Shown here piece by piece: positions 1 to 6,866 of a stretch of 17,243 nucleotides of DNA. Under the pieces are notes generated by a model that was given only the letters and a program-made list of their open reading frames with translations, was not told where the DNA came from and did not search any database. Origin of the DNA: an uncultured Collinsella sp. (lineage in GTDB: Bacteria; Actinomycetota; Coriobacteriia; Coriobacteriales; Coriobacteriaceae); the NCBI GenBank assembly GCA_902470915.1, contig CABRIB010000040.1, positions 1 to 17,243 on the forward strand, given 5' to 3'. The translations under genes and the position numbers were made by a program. Positions within the stretch are counted from its first letter, which is position 1. Each line of letters starts with the position of its first letter.

Positions 1-48
1 CTTGACGCCGCCGCCAAGGAGCTCGTCGACACCTGGCAGCAGGCATAG
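1..48 (+). CDS. C-terminal end of an unidentified protein (partial)
   Basis: The frame is open from base 1 and ends with TAG at 46-48, giving a 15-residue tail, LDAAAKELVDTWQQA, that would form an amphipathic helix. The body of the gene lies outside the window, so no family can be named. It converges on the patatin-like gene and is separated from it by a strong hairpin, which fits the end of a real transcription unit. The call rests on composition and context only. Confidence 0.35.
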   Translation, partial: LDAAAKELVDTWQQA

Positions 49-92
49 GCTCAGGCCGAGCAGCTGATCCGCAGCCTCATATCTTCAGCAAT

Positions 93-138
93 GGAAAGCG
101 CATCCCAGTTTGGACCTCCATTCCGGGATGCGCTTTCC
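93..138. terminator. Perfect 14-bp hairpin between convergent genes
   Basis: The arm GGAAAGCGCATCCC (93-106) is exactly complementary to 125-138, with an 18-base loop. It lies between the + strand stop at 48 and the - strand patatin stop at 161, where a bidirectional terminator would be placed. No T-run follows on either strand, so it is not a classic intrinsic terminator. It could be a dispersed REP-like hairpin that blocks read-through or stabilises 3' ends. Its sequence is unrelated to the three 35-bp palindromes elsewhere in the window. Confidence 0.55.
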
Positions 139-160
139 GCCGAGTCCGCGGCAGTTTGCC

Positions 161-1030
161 CTACCCCGCTAGGTAGGCCTCCAACGCCGGCAAAGTCGCC
201 TCCGCATCGCGGCGACCGATTTGGTAGATGCGCTCGAGCTCATCGGGCTCGCGGCACAGCGACGGCACTTTCACCGATTCGCTCGGACGCACCACAAAGA
301 TTTCGCCAGCAGCCTCGCGACGCGCCAGGTCATCGAGCGTGGCATTGTAGACCTCATGCCGATGCTCAAGCGCCGCGACAAACTCCGGGTAGTGACGGAA
401 CACGCGCCGCAGCATGGGCATCACGCTGTTGGGCTGCTTCACAAAGCCCGCCGGCTGCGTGAGTACCACGATATTGCGGTCATACCCCTGCGCAAACAGC
501 CATGCACTGGGAATAGAATCAGCCACGCCACCATCCAGATACTTATGCCCGTCAATAGCAACGGGGCGCGTCGCCACGGGAATCGCCGACGATGCCCGGA
601 TCCACTCGATATCGCGCTCATCGCCATAGGGCAGGTCGTGATAGACGGCCTTGCCCGTCTCGATATCGGTACACACGCACGTAAATCGCATGGGGCAGGC
701 GCGATATGCTTCCAGGTCGATGGGATCGCGCTCGATAGGCACCTCGTGATAGGCAAAGTCGGCATTGAACATATCGCCGGTTCGCAGCCAGCTGGTCACG
801 CTCGCATAGCGCTTGTCGGCGCAATAGGCCTTGTTATAGCGAATGGCGCGGCCGATCTGGCGCGATTTAAAGTTGTAGCCAAATGCCGCGCCCGCCGAGA
901 CGCCCACCATATGGTCGCAGGTCAAACCGTGCTCCATCCAAACGTCGAGCACGCCCGCCGTATACATACCGCGGTAGCCGCCTCCCTCGAGCGCCAGCCC
1001 CACCGTGCGCGTCATATTTGACTGTGCCAT
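161..1030 (-). CDS. Patatin-like phospholipase family protein
   Basis: This 289-aa predicted serine lipid acyl hydrolase has a patatin-type Ser-Asp dyad. Near the N-terminus is the oxyanion loop GGGYRG, then the nucleophile elbow GVSAG, and further on the catalytic DGG in YLDGGVADSIP. All three are intact and in the usual order, so the enzyme is probably active. Length and motifs resemble the bacterial RssA/YjjU type. No signal peptide or membrane helix is visible, which suggests a cytosolic or membrane-peripheral enzyme; the lipid substrate cannot be told. The ATG at 1030 was chosen because GGAG lies 8 bases upstream and homology begins just after it; the frame is open to an ATG at 1114, but that extension looks non-coding. 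It is divergent from the GGDEF/EAL gene and probably transcribed alone. Confidence 0.9.
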   Translation of the reverse strand: MAQSNMTRTVGLALEGGGYRGMYTAGVLDVWMEHGLTCDHMVGVSAGAAFGYNFKSRQIGRAIRYNKAYCADKRYASVTSWLRTGDMFNADFAYHEVPIERDPIDLEAYRACPMRFTCVCTDIETGKAVYHDLPYGDERDIEWIRASSAIPVATRPVAIDGHKYLDGGVADSIPSAWLFAQGYDRNIVVLTQPAGFVKQPNSVMPMLRRVFRHYPEFVAALEHRHEVYNATLDDLARREAAGEIFVVRPSESVKVPSLCREPDELERIYQIGRRDAEATLPALEAYLAG

Positions 1031-1045
1031 GCGACCATCTCCGTT

Positions 1046-1080
1046 CCTGCGTTTTAAAACGGGACAAGTATACCCGTCAA
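1046..1080 (-). promoter_or_regulatory. Candidate promoter of the patatin-like gene
   Basis: Read on the - strand, TTGACG (1075-1080) is followed after 17 bases by TTAAAA (1052-1057). This resembles a sigma-70-type -35/-10 pair and would start transcription about 15 bases before the ATG at 1030. A TATACT lying inside the spacer is an alternative -10. This is consensus matching by eye only. Confidence 0.35.
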
Positions 1081-1160
1081 CATATATCGTCCCAGTCGCA
1101 TTTTTATCGAACATCGCATCGTCGCGCTACCGCTTGTCGAATAATAGCCGCCCACAGCAT

Positions 1161-1184
1161 GTGCACCCATATATAATTGTGCAC
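1161..1184 (+). promoter_or_regulatory. TATAAT box flanked by two GTGCAC sites
   Basis: The 324-bp divergent gap (1031-1354) holds a consensus -10 hexamer, TATAAT, at 1172-1177, bracketed by two copies of the palindromic hexamer GTGCAC at 1161-1166 and 1179-1184. The 18-bp centre-to-centre spacing is what a dimeric regulator covering the -10 region could use. No good -35 is visible at 17 bp. A TTTACAC lies downstream at about 1190. The rest of the gap shows no gene or RNA that I can support. Confidence 0.35.
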
Positions 1185-1354
1185 TATTGTTTACACTACT
1201 CAGCTGTTATCAACAGCGAACATTAGCCGGCAAATTAACTCAACAACGCGGCAAGGCGGGGGCCTGGATACATGCAAAGCGCTGAGCAACGACGCGTGTA
1301 CACAACGAGCTCGCCCGACGCAATCCGCCCCGACCTCAGAAAGCCGCTTAGAAC

Positions 1355-4072
1355 ATGGATACTGTCAGCAATTACACCGAAACGCTCGAAAAGACCGTCC
1401 GTGACCTTCTCGAGCGTCAGGAGGATCTGATCAGGACCGCCTTTACCGACCAGCTTACCGGGCTTGGCAACCGTGGCGGCTTTGCCCGTTCCCTCGAGGA
1501 GCTCTGGGAGCAGGACGCCCCCGTTACCATGGCGTTCATCGATATCGACAATCTCAAGCACTGCAACGACGTCTTTGGGCATGACGAGGGCAACCGCTAT
1601 ATCTTGCAGGTAAGTCTCTATCTTAAGCTGTATATGAAGGTGGGCGAAGCGGCGTTTCGCATAGGCGGCGACGAGTTTGCCATCCTATCTACGATTGCAA
1701 CCGAGGACGACCTCGCCGAACGTCTGAAACACTGCCGAACGGTTCTGCTCAAAAACAACGATTCCGAGATGCCCCACTCGTTTAGCTACGGAGTGTCACA
1801 TGCCGACCCCGCCCTGGGCGAAGCTTCCAATCGCATGACGCTCGATGCCGACCATCGCATGTACGACTACAAGCTACGTCATGCCATGCACCTCGATCGA
1901 CGCAATATCACGCAAGTCCACGCCGACGACTTCGAAATAAGCGATCGTATTTTTGACGCCTTTTCGATGCTCAACGAGGGCCGTTATTTCTTTATCGAGA
2001 ACTTGGACAAACATCGCACCCTTTGGTCACAAGGTGCCTTACGCGATCTTGGCCTTCCCTCGGAGCACATAGACAACTGTCGCGATTACTGGAAAACGCG
2101 CGTCCATCCCGACGACCTTGAGGCCTGCATCAACGACATCGACCAAGTCTACAACGGCACCAAGCACCGTCGCGTCATGCAGTATCGTGTGCGCAACGCC
2201 GTCGGCGACTACGTCCTTTGCCGTGCTCGCGGGTTTCGTATCGACGGCGACGGAAATGTCCCCTCGCTCTATGTCGGCGAGCTCGTCAACCACTCACTTG
2301 CCGAAACCGTCGACGCCGCCACAGGCCTCGGAACGCAGCGCATGCTGGCCAACGCCATCGACGCCTGCCGCCGCGATCGTTGCGAGACAGGGCTTATAGC
2401 GGTGCGCGTTCGTGGCACGACAAAGCTCAACGAGCTCTACGGGGCCGAGGCTGTCGACAACATGCTTGCCGAATACGCAGGCCGCATGCTGTCGATCACC
2501 CGCGGCAGGAGCCGGGTCTACCGTTCACGAAGCGTCCAGTTCGTCGTGCTCAGCAACGACCTAGACCACGAGGCATTCGAGCAACTGACCCGCCACCTTA
2601 AAGAGGCCGTTTTCGCTCCTGTTCGAATCGCAGGCGACACCATTACTCCCGTCTGCCTTGTCGTCCCGGCCTTTTACGAGCACTTAACCCATCAAGCGAC
2701 CGCCGTTTTAGGCGAACTCGACCGTCGCCTTCGCACGGCCGGCGGGCTTGTTCCCAACGACAGCCTCCCCATACCCGAGGCGGAGCGCAAAAGCGCCATA
2801 GCCGAACGTATCGACTCGCTCACGGGCCTCTATCGACCCAGCGAGTTTATGCGGCGTGCCAACGCATTTCTTAAGACAAGGCGCGACGCCGCTTGGTGTA
2901 TCGCCACCGTCGACATGGGTCATATGCGACTGTTCAACGAATGGCACGGACAGGCCGAGGGCGACCGCGTGCTCGCCGATGTGGGCACGGTCCTCAAAGA
3001 CATCGAGAATGCCGAGATGGGCGTCGCAGGATACTGGGGCCAAGACGACTTTTGCATTCTCATCCCCTTTGAGCACAACACCGTCCATCAAATCTATAAC
3101 CGCGTTCGTGCCGCCGTGGCCAAGCATGATGACGGCGTGGGTTTCTGGCCGTCCATGGGCGTTTGCCCCATCGACCCCAACGAGGAAATCACCATCGACG
3201 CGCAGGCCAAGGCCATGTTTACCAATCGGCGCGCCAAAAACGATTTTAAGGATCGCATCGCCGTCTTTCGCCCCGAGGAATACAAGCGCGAGGTGGCGTT
3301 TCACCGCACCCTCACCGAGTTCCAGTATGCGCTCTCAAACGACCGCATCACCTACTACCTGCAGCCCCAGGTTGATATGGAAACCGGCGAGATCATTGGC
3401 GCCGAAGCACTCACCCGCTGGATTGACAAGGACGGCTCTCTCATTTCGCCCGCAACGTTTATCCCCGCACTCGAGGAAAGCGGCTTTGTGGTGACGCTCG
3501 ACAAGTACATTTGGCAGGGTGTCGCCTCGTGGCTGCGCGGGCGCATCGATCGAGGACTTCGCGTGGTTCCGGTCTCGCTTAATGTGTCGCGCGTGGATAT
3601 CCTTGCCTGCGACGTTGCCGAACATATGGGGGCGCTCGCCGCCCAATACAACCTACCGCCCGAGCTCATGCGTATCGAGATCACCGAGACGGCTTATACG
3701 GGGGAGTCCGAGGCCGTGGACAAACTGACAGCCGACCTGCACACCCGCGGCTTCTCGACCCATATGGACGATTTTGGCACCGGCCAGTCCACGCTCGCGA
3801 TGCTCAAGAACGTCAACGTCGACGTCATCAAGCTCGACCGCACCTTTGTGCCCACCGACCGCGATCAAGGCCGCAGCGCGCAGATCGTGTCATCGATGCT
3901 CGAGATGGCGCAGTCGCTCCATCTGCCCGTCGTGGTCGAAGGCGTCGAGACAAATGAGCAGGCAAACATACTACGCCACATGGGCGCCCGCTACGCTCAG
4001 GGCTTCCTCTACTACCGCCCCATGCCGGCGAATGATTTTGAGGCATTGCTCGATGGTGGCAAAAACAACTGA
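1355..4072 (+). CDS. GGDEF-PAS-GGDEF-GGDEF-EAL protein (cyclic-di-GMP turnover)
   Basis: This 905-aa signalling protein is predicted to make and/or degrade cyclic-di-GMP. Domains in order: a GGDEF with intact RIGGDEF (motif at 104-108); a PAS_3-like sensor at about 198-315, with HPDD in its second half; a degenerate GGDEF at about 318-475, where RSVQF (392-396) replaces the motif; another degenerate GGDEF at about 484-650, reading GQDDF (562-566); and an EAL domain at about 655-900. The EAL keeps the metal and catalytic residues: E684 of EAL, N743, E775, D805-D806 of DDFGTG, K826 and E862. Both activities look possible. The inhibitory RxxD I-site before the first GGDEF is replaced by KVGE. 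There is no signal peptide or membrane helix, so it is cytosolic. An in-frame TAG two codons before the ATG fixes the earliest start; the Shine-Dalgarno is weak. It is a close paralogue of the next gene. Confidence 0.93.
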   Translation: MDTVSNYTETLEKTVRDLLERQEDLIRTAFTDQLTGLGNRGGFARSLEELWEQDAPVTMAFIDIDNLKHCNDVFGHDEGNRYILQVSLYLKLYMKVGEAAFRIGGDEFAILSTIATEDDLAERLKHCRTVLLKNNDSEMPHSFSYGVSHADPALGEASNRMTLDADHRMYDYKLRHAMHLDRRNITQVHADDFEISDRIFDAFSMLNEGRYFFIENLDKHRTLWSQGALRDLGLPSEHIDNCRDYWKTRVHPDDLEACINDIDQVYNGTKHRRVMQYRVRNAVGDYVLCRARGFRIDGDGNVPSLYVGELVNHSLAETVDAATGLGTQRMLANAIDACRRDRCETGLIAVRVRGTTKLNELYGAEAVDNMLAEYAGRMLSITRGRSRVYRSRSVQFVVLSNDLDHEAFEQLTRHLKEAVFAPVRIAGDTITPVCLVVPAFYEHLTHQATAVLGELDRRLRTAGGLVPNDSLPIPEAERKSAIAERIDSLTGLYRPSEFMRRANAFLKTRRDAAWCIATVDMGHMRLFNEWHGQAEGDRVLADVGTVLKDIENAEMGVAGYWGQDDFCILIPFEHNTVHQIYNRVRAAVAKHDDGVGFWPSMGVCPIDPNEEITIDAQAKAMFTNRRAKNDFKDRIAVFRPEEYKREVAFHRTLTEFQYALSNDRITYYLQPQVDMETGEIIGAEALTRWIDKDGSLISPATFIPALEESGFVVTLDKYIWQGVASWLRGRIDRGLRVVPVSLNVSRVDILACDVAEHMGALAAQYNLPPELMRIEITETAYTGESEAVDKLTADLHTRGFSTHMDDFGTGQSTLAMLKNVNVDVIKLDRTFVPTDRDQGRSAQIVSSMLEMAQSLHLPVVVEGVETNEQANILRHMGARYAQGFLYYRPMPANDFEALLDGGKNN

Positions 4073-4102
4073 TACGCTCGCGCGCAAAACACCACCGCCG
4101 AA

Positions 4103-4118
4103 GGGGACATTTGTCTCC
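4103..4118. repeat. Short imperfect inverted repeat
   Basis: GGGGAC (4103-4108) faces GTCTCC (4113-4118) across ATTT; one pair is G-T. It sits 30 bases after the stop of the 905-aa gene. A similar half-site, GGGGAC followed by GGGG, occurs at 8705-8714 downstream of trmL, so it may be a decayed piece of a dispersed repeat. No function can be assigned. Confidence 0.3.
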
Positions 4119-4130
4119 ATTAGCTAACTT

Positions 4131-4161
4131 ATATCCCCAATTCAAACCGAATTGGGGATAT
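4131..4161. promoter_or_regulatory. Perfect 13-bp hairpin between the two GGDEF genes
   Basis: ATATCCCCAATTC (4131-4143) is exactly complementary to 4149-4161, with a 5-base AAACC loop. It lies 58 bases after the stop of the 905-aa gene and 38 bases before the start of the 509-aa gene. No T-run follows, so it may be an operator, an RNA leader hairpin or a weak terminator. The right edge overlaps a -10-like TATGAT (4159-4164), which favours a regulatory role for the downstream gene, though no convincing -35 is seen. Confidence 0.45.
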
Positions 4162-4183
4162 GATACAAACCGTTGTTCTGCCC

Positions 4184-4190
4184 AAGGAGG
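4184..4190 (+). promoter_or_regulatory. Ribosome binding site of the 509-aa GGDEF gene
   Basis: AAGGAGG lies 9 bases before the ATG at 4200. It decides the start in favour of 4200 over an upstream in-frame ATG at 4173, which has no Shine-Dalgarno and would place this site inside the coding sequence. Confidence 0.8.
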
Positions 4191-4199
4191 TTATTCATC

Positions 4200-5729
4200 A
4201 TGAACGAGTCATATCGCTTGGGCGAGCAATCGATTATTGCCTATCTTCAGCGACTTGCGAATGGTGTCTCGACCGCCGAACTCGATGTTTCCGTGCTGCC
4301 TGCTGAGCTACGCGCCGTTGGTGAGCAACTGCAAAAGACGCATGCCATCCTGCAACAAGAGCGCCAGCTGCTTGAGTGCAACGCCTATATCGATCCGCTC
4401 ACCAACTTGGACAACCGTGGCGGACTCGACCGTCACGTCGAGCAGCTCTGGCGCAAAGGCGACCCCTTCACCTGCGCCTATATTGACATCGACCATCTCA
4501 AGCATTGCAATGATAGGTTTGGCCACGCCGAAGGCAATCGCTATATTCTGAGCATCTGTCGCACGCTCTCCGAAACCATGGAGCACGATGAGATGCTGTT
4601 CCGTATCGGTGGAGACGAGTTTGTGCTTATCTCGCTCTCTGCAAACGAGACTGAACTCGAGCAGCGCTTGGAGCAGGTACGTGCCGGGCTGATCGAGGCG
4701 AGCTCAGGTGGCAAGGCGCCCATGATCGCTAGCTTTAGCTTTGGCTGCTCGCGCGTCAATCCACTTGCCGGCGACACGCGTCGCCAGATGACGATGGATG
4801 CCGATCGCAAGATGTATCGCTATAAGCTTATGCATCGTGTGCAGCAACCGAAAGACAATGACGCGCCGCCACACCCAATTGCCGAGCAGCTTCCGTGCAA
4901 CGACCGCGTATTCCAAGCGATCTCTATGAGCTCCGAGACGCGCTATCCGTTTATCCTCAATCTCGATACGGGCGAATCACAATGGTCGGTTAATGCCGTA
5001 CGCGATTTTGACCTGCCCTCCCAGCATCCCTACAACTCACTCGACTTGTGGCTTGCCCGCGTTCACCCCGAGGACCGCGACAACGTACGCGCCGAGCTCG
5101 ACATGGTGATAAACGGTACGTGGCACTTCCACTACATGCAGTATCGCGTGATGGATGCCACCGAAGCATACGTGCTTTGCGACTGCACGGGCTACCGCTT
5201 GGACGGCACCGATACCGAGCCCAACATGTACGTGGGCATGATTATCAACCGCAGCTTGGCAGATACGACCGATTCCGTGACCGGCCTGGGCGACATCCAC
5301 GCCCTGGTCAACGCCATTGGCGAAATGCGTCGCGTCGCGCGCAAGGCGGGCTTGGTCGCCATTAAAATCGACGATATCGCTCAGGTCAATGCCCGCTTTG
5401 GCTTTGATGCAGGCGACCGCGTTTTGGCGGAGAGTGCCGCCTGCCTCATGGATTGTTCGCGCGGTAAGGGTCGTCTGTTCCGCTCGACCGGACCGATGTT
5501 CGTGGCGCTTTTCGACGAATTCGATCCCGAAGAGACCGACGCGATCGCAAAGGAAATCGAGCGGTTCCTGGGCTCTCCCGTGCTCTTTGGCTCGTTTGAA
5601 TATCAGCCGCCCCTTCGCGTGGCCACGCTTCATCTGGATACCGTCGACCGACAGCCCGTTTCCATTTTGAACGAGCTCAAAGTGTTGCTCGGGAAAGCCG
5701 TGCAGGTGCCAGGTACCAAACTGGATTAG
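4200..5729 (+). CDS. GGDEF-PAS-GGDEF protein (probable diguanylate cyclase)
   Basis: This 509-aa protein repeats the N-terminal half of the preceding 905-aa protein. Both have a segment reading Y/F-IDID-H/N-LKHCND followed by an EGNRYIL stretch. An N-terminal region leads into a GGDEF domain with intact RIGGDEF (motif 137-141), a PAS-like domain at about 234-350 containing HPED, and a degenerate GGDEF-like domain at about 357-480, where the motif is replaced by STGPM. The first GGDEF should be able to make cyclic-di-GMP. Its I-site position reads EHDE instead of RxxD. No EAL, signal peptide or membrane helix is present. Compared with its neighbour it lacks the third GGDEF and the EAL domain, so the pair looks like a duplication followed by loss or gain of the hydrolase half. 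A 127-bp gap with a hairpin separates the two, so separate regulation is possible. Confidence 0.92.
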   Translation: MNESYRLGEQSIIAYLQRLANGVSTAELDVSVLPAELRAVGEQLQKTHAILQQERQLLECNAYIDPLTNLDNRGGLDRHVEQLWRKGDPFTCAYIDIDHLKHCNDRFGHAEGNRYILSICRTLSETMEHDEMLFRIGGDEFVLISLSANETELEQRLEQVRAGLIEASSGGKAPMIASFSFGCSRVNPLAGDTRRQMTMDADRKMYRYKLMHRVQQPKDNDAPPHPIAEQLPCNDRVFQAISMSSETRYPFILNLDTGESQWSVNAVRDFDLPSQHPYNSLDLWLARVHPEDRDNVRAELDMVINGTWHFHYMQYRVMDATEAYVLCDCTGYRLDGTDTEPNMYVGMIINRSLADTTDSVTGLGDIHALVNAIGEMRRVARKAGLVAIKIDDIAQVNARFGFDAGDRVLAESAACLMDCSRGKGRLFRSTGPMFVALFDEFDPEETDAIAKEIERFLGSPVLFGSFEYQPPLRVATLHLDTVDRQPVSILNELKVLLGKAVQVPGTKLD

Positions 5730-5766
5730 CACCACGCCCGCACCGCCTCCCCCATCGTGCGATAAT

Positions 5767-5797
5767 CCTCTGCAGAAGTCACCAACAGCAGAGGGAG
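5767..5797 (+). promoter_or_regulatory. Hairpin overlapping the flavodoxin-gene ribosome binding site
   Basis: CCTCTGC (5767-5773) pairs with GCAGAGG (5788-5794). The Shine-Dalgarno GGGAG at 5793-5797 shares two bases with the stem, so folding would partly hide it. A GATAAT (5761-5766) just upstream could be a -10 box, in which case the hairpin would be at the very 5' end of the mRNA. The stem is short, so accidental pairing is possible. Confidence 0.3.
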
Positions 5798-5803
5798 TTT
5801 GTG

Positions 5804-6427
5804 ATGAAGGTTCTTTTGGTCAATGGCAGCCCCAAGGCAAACGGCAACACCGCTCGCGCGCTCGCCGAAGTCGCCGAGCAACTTAAAGCCGAGGGCATCG
5901 ACAGCGAGGTATTCCAACTGGGCGCCAAGCCCATCCGCGACTGCATCGGCTGCGGTCAGTGCGGCAAGCTTGGCGGTCGCTGCACCTTTGACGACGACGT
6001 GGTGAACGAGCTCATCGCTGCCGCCGAGCAGGCAGATGGCTTTGTCTTTGGCTCCCCCGTCTACTATGCGCATCCCAGCGGACGCATCCTCTCGGCTCTC
6101 GACCGCGCATTCTATGCTGGCAGCAAGGCCTTTGTGCACAAGCCGGGTGCCGCGGTCGCCGTCGCCCGTCGCGGCGGCACGTCGACCACCTTCGATGTAC
6201 TCAACAAATACTTCACTATCAACCAGATGCCCGTGGTGGCCTCCACATACTGGAACAACGTCTTTGGTGCCATGCCGGGCGAGGCCGCCCAGGACGCCGA
6301 GGGCCTGGCCACCATGCGCAACATCGGCAAGAACATGGCTTGGCTCCTGCATTGTATCGAGGCAGGGCAGGCTGCCGGCATCGAAGCCCCCGAAGCCGAT
6401 CGCGAGCGCACCAACTTCATTCGTTAG
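5804..6427 (+). CDS. Flavodoxin-fold NAD(P)H/FMN reductase, Isf-like
   Basis: This 207-aa protein of the NADPH-dependent FMN reductase / iron-sulfur flavoprotein group has the N-terminal VNGSPKANGNT loop expected to bind FMN phosphate. The cysteine cluster C47-x2-C50-x2-C53-x6-C60 matches the compact motif that carries a [4Fe-4S] cluster in archaeal and clostridial iron-sulfur flavoproteins. FGSPVYY is the usual flavin-proximal loop. It is likely a cytosolic flavin-dependent electron carrier or reductase; the partner is unknown. The ATG at 5804 is preferred over the GTG at 5801 because GGGAG then sits 6 bases upstream. The ArsC-like gene starts 11 bases after the stop, so the two are probably cotranscribed and both may act in thiol or redox metabolism. 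Many relatives keep the cysteines without a proven cluster, so cluster binding is inference. Confidence 0.88.
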   Translation: MKVLLVNGSPKANGNTARALAEVAEQLKAEGIDSEVFQLGAKPIRDCIGCGQCGKLGGRCTFDDDVVNELIAAAEQADGFVFGSPVYYAHPSGRILSALDRAFYAGSKAFVHKPGAAVAVARRGGTSTTFDVLNKYFTINQMPVVASTYWNNVFGAMPGEAAQDAEGLATMRNIGKNMAWLLHCIEAGQAAGIEAPEADRERTNFIR

Positions 6428-6438
6428 AACGGCGGAAC

Positions 6439-6780
6439 ATGAATATCCAGATTTTTGGCACCAAGAAGTCCTTCGATACCAAGAAGGCCCAGCGCTATTT
6501 TAAGGAGCGCCGCATCAAGGTGCAGTTTATCGACCTTAAGGAAAAGGAGATGAGCAAAGGCGAGCTCACGAGCGTGATGCAGGCGGTCGGCGGCATCGAC
6601 AAGCTGCTCAACCCCAAGGCCAAGGACGAGGAGACGCTCGCGCTCATGCAGCACCTCACCCCTAGCCAGCGCTTCGATAAACTGCTCGAGAATCAGCAGG
6701 TTCTAGCCGAGCCCATCGTGCGCAACGGCAAAAAGGCCACCGTCGGTTATTGCCCCGATGTGTGGGGAGCCTGGGAGTAG
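6439..6780 (+). CDS. ArsC/Spx-family thioredoxin-fold protein, active-site Cys replaced by Ser
   Basis: This 113-aa protein is of normal length for the small ArsC/Spx/YffB family. The N-terminal FGTKK-x-FDTKKA segment is where relatives carry the redox cysteine (FGTKKCFDTKKA). Here codon 11 (TCC, 6469-6471) encodes serine. The only cysteine is near the C-terminus in GYCPDVW. Family features kept include NPKAKD, the LLENQQVL stretch before the cis-Pro-like EPIV segment, and VRNGKKATVGY. Arsenate reduction or disulfide chemistry at the usual site is therefore unlikely; a binding or regulatory role is possible, as for Spx-type proteins that bind RNA polymerase. The ATG at 6439 is where homology starts; the frame is open upstream but overlaps the flavodoxin gene. 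GGCGG lies close to the ATG and is a weak ribosome site, so translation may depend on coupling to the upstream gene. Confidence 0.85.
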   Translation: MNIQIFGTKKSFDTKKAQRYFKERRIKVQFIDLKEKEMSKGELTSVMQAVGGIDKLLNPKAKDEETLALMQHLTPSQRFDKLLENQQVLAEPIVRNGKKATVGYCPDVWGAWE

Positions 6781-6856
6781 CCTGTGTTATTTGCCGGCGC
6801 GTGGGTATAAGAGCAGGCGTTTGGCATAAGATTTAACTGTAAGCCATGTCTAACAA

Positions 6857-6862
6857 AGGAGG
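6857..6862 (+). promoter_or_regulatory. Ribosome binding site of the COG0523 gene
   Basis: AGGAGG lies 4 bases before the ATG at 6867, within a longer AAAGGAGGG. An upstream in-frame ATG at 6846 would put this site inside the coding sequence, so 6867 is preferred. Confidence 0.7.
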
Positions 6863-6866
6863 GCAC

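Noticed and set aside
221..1021. Long + strand open frame opposite the patatin-like gene.
   Set aside because: It has no recognisable domain, and the opposite strand encodes a clear enzyme with all motifs intact. Long antisense frames are common in GC-rich DNA.
6439..6780. Functional arsenate reductase.
   Set aside because: The catalytic cysteine position is serine, and no ars operon genes are nearby.
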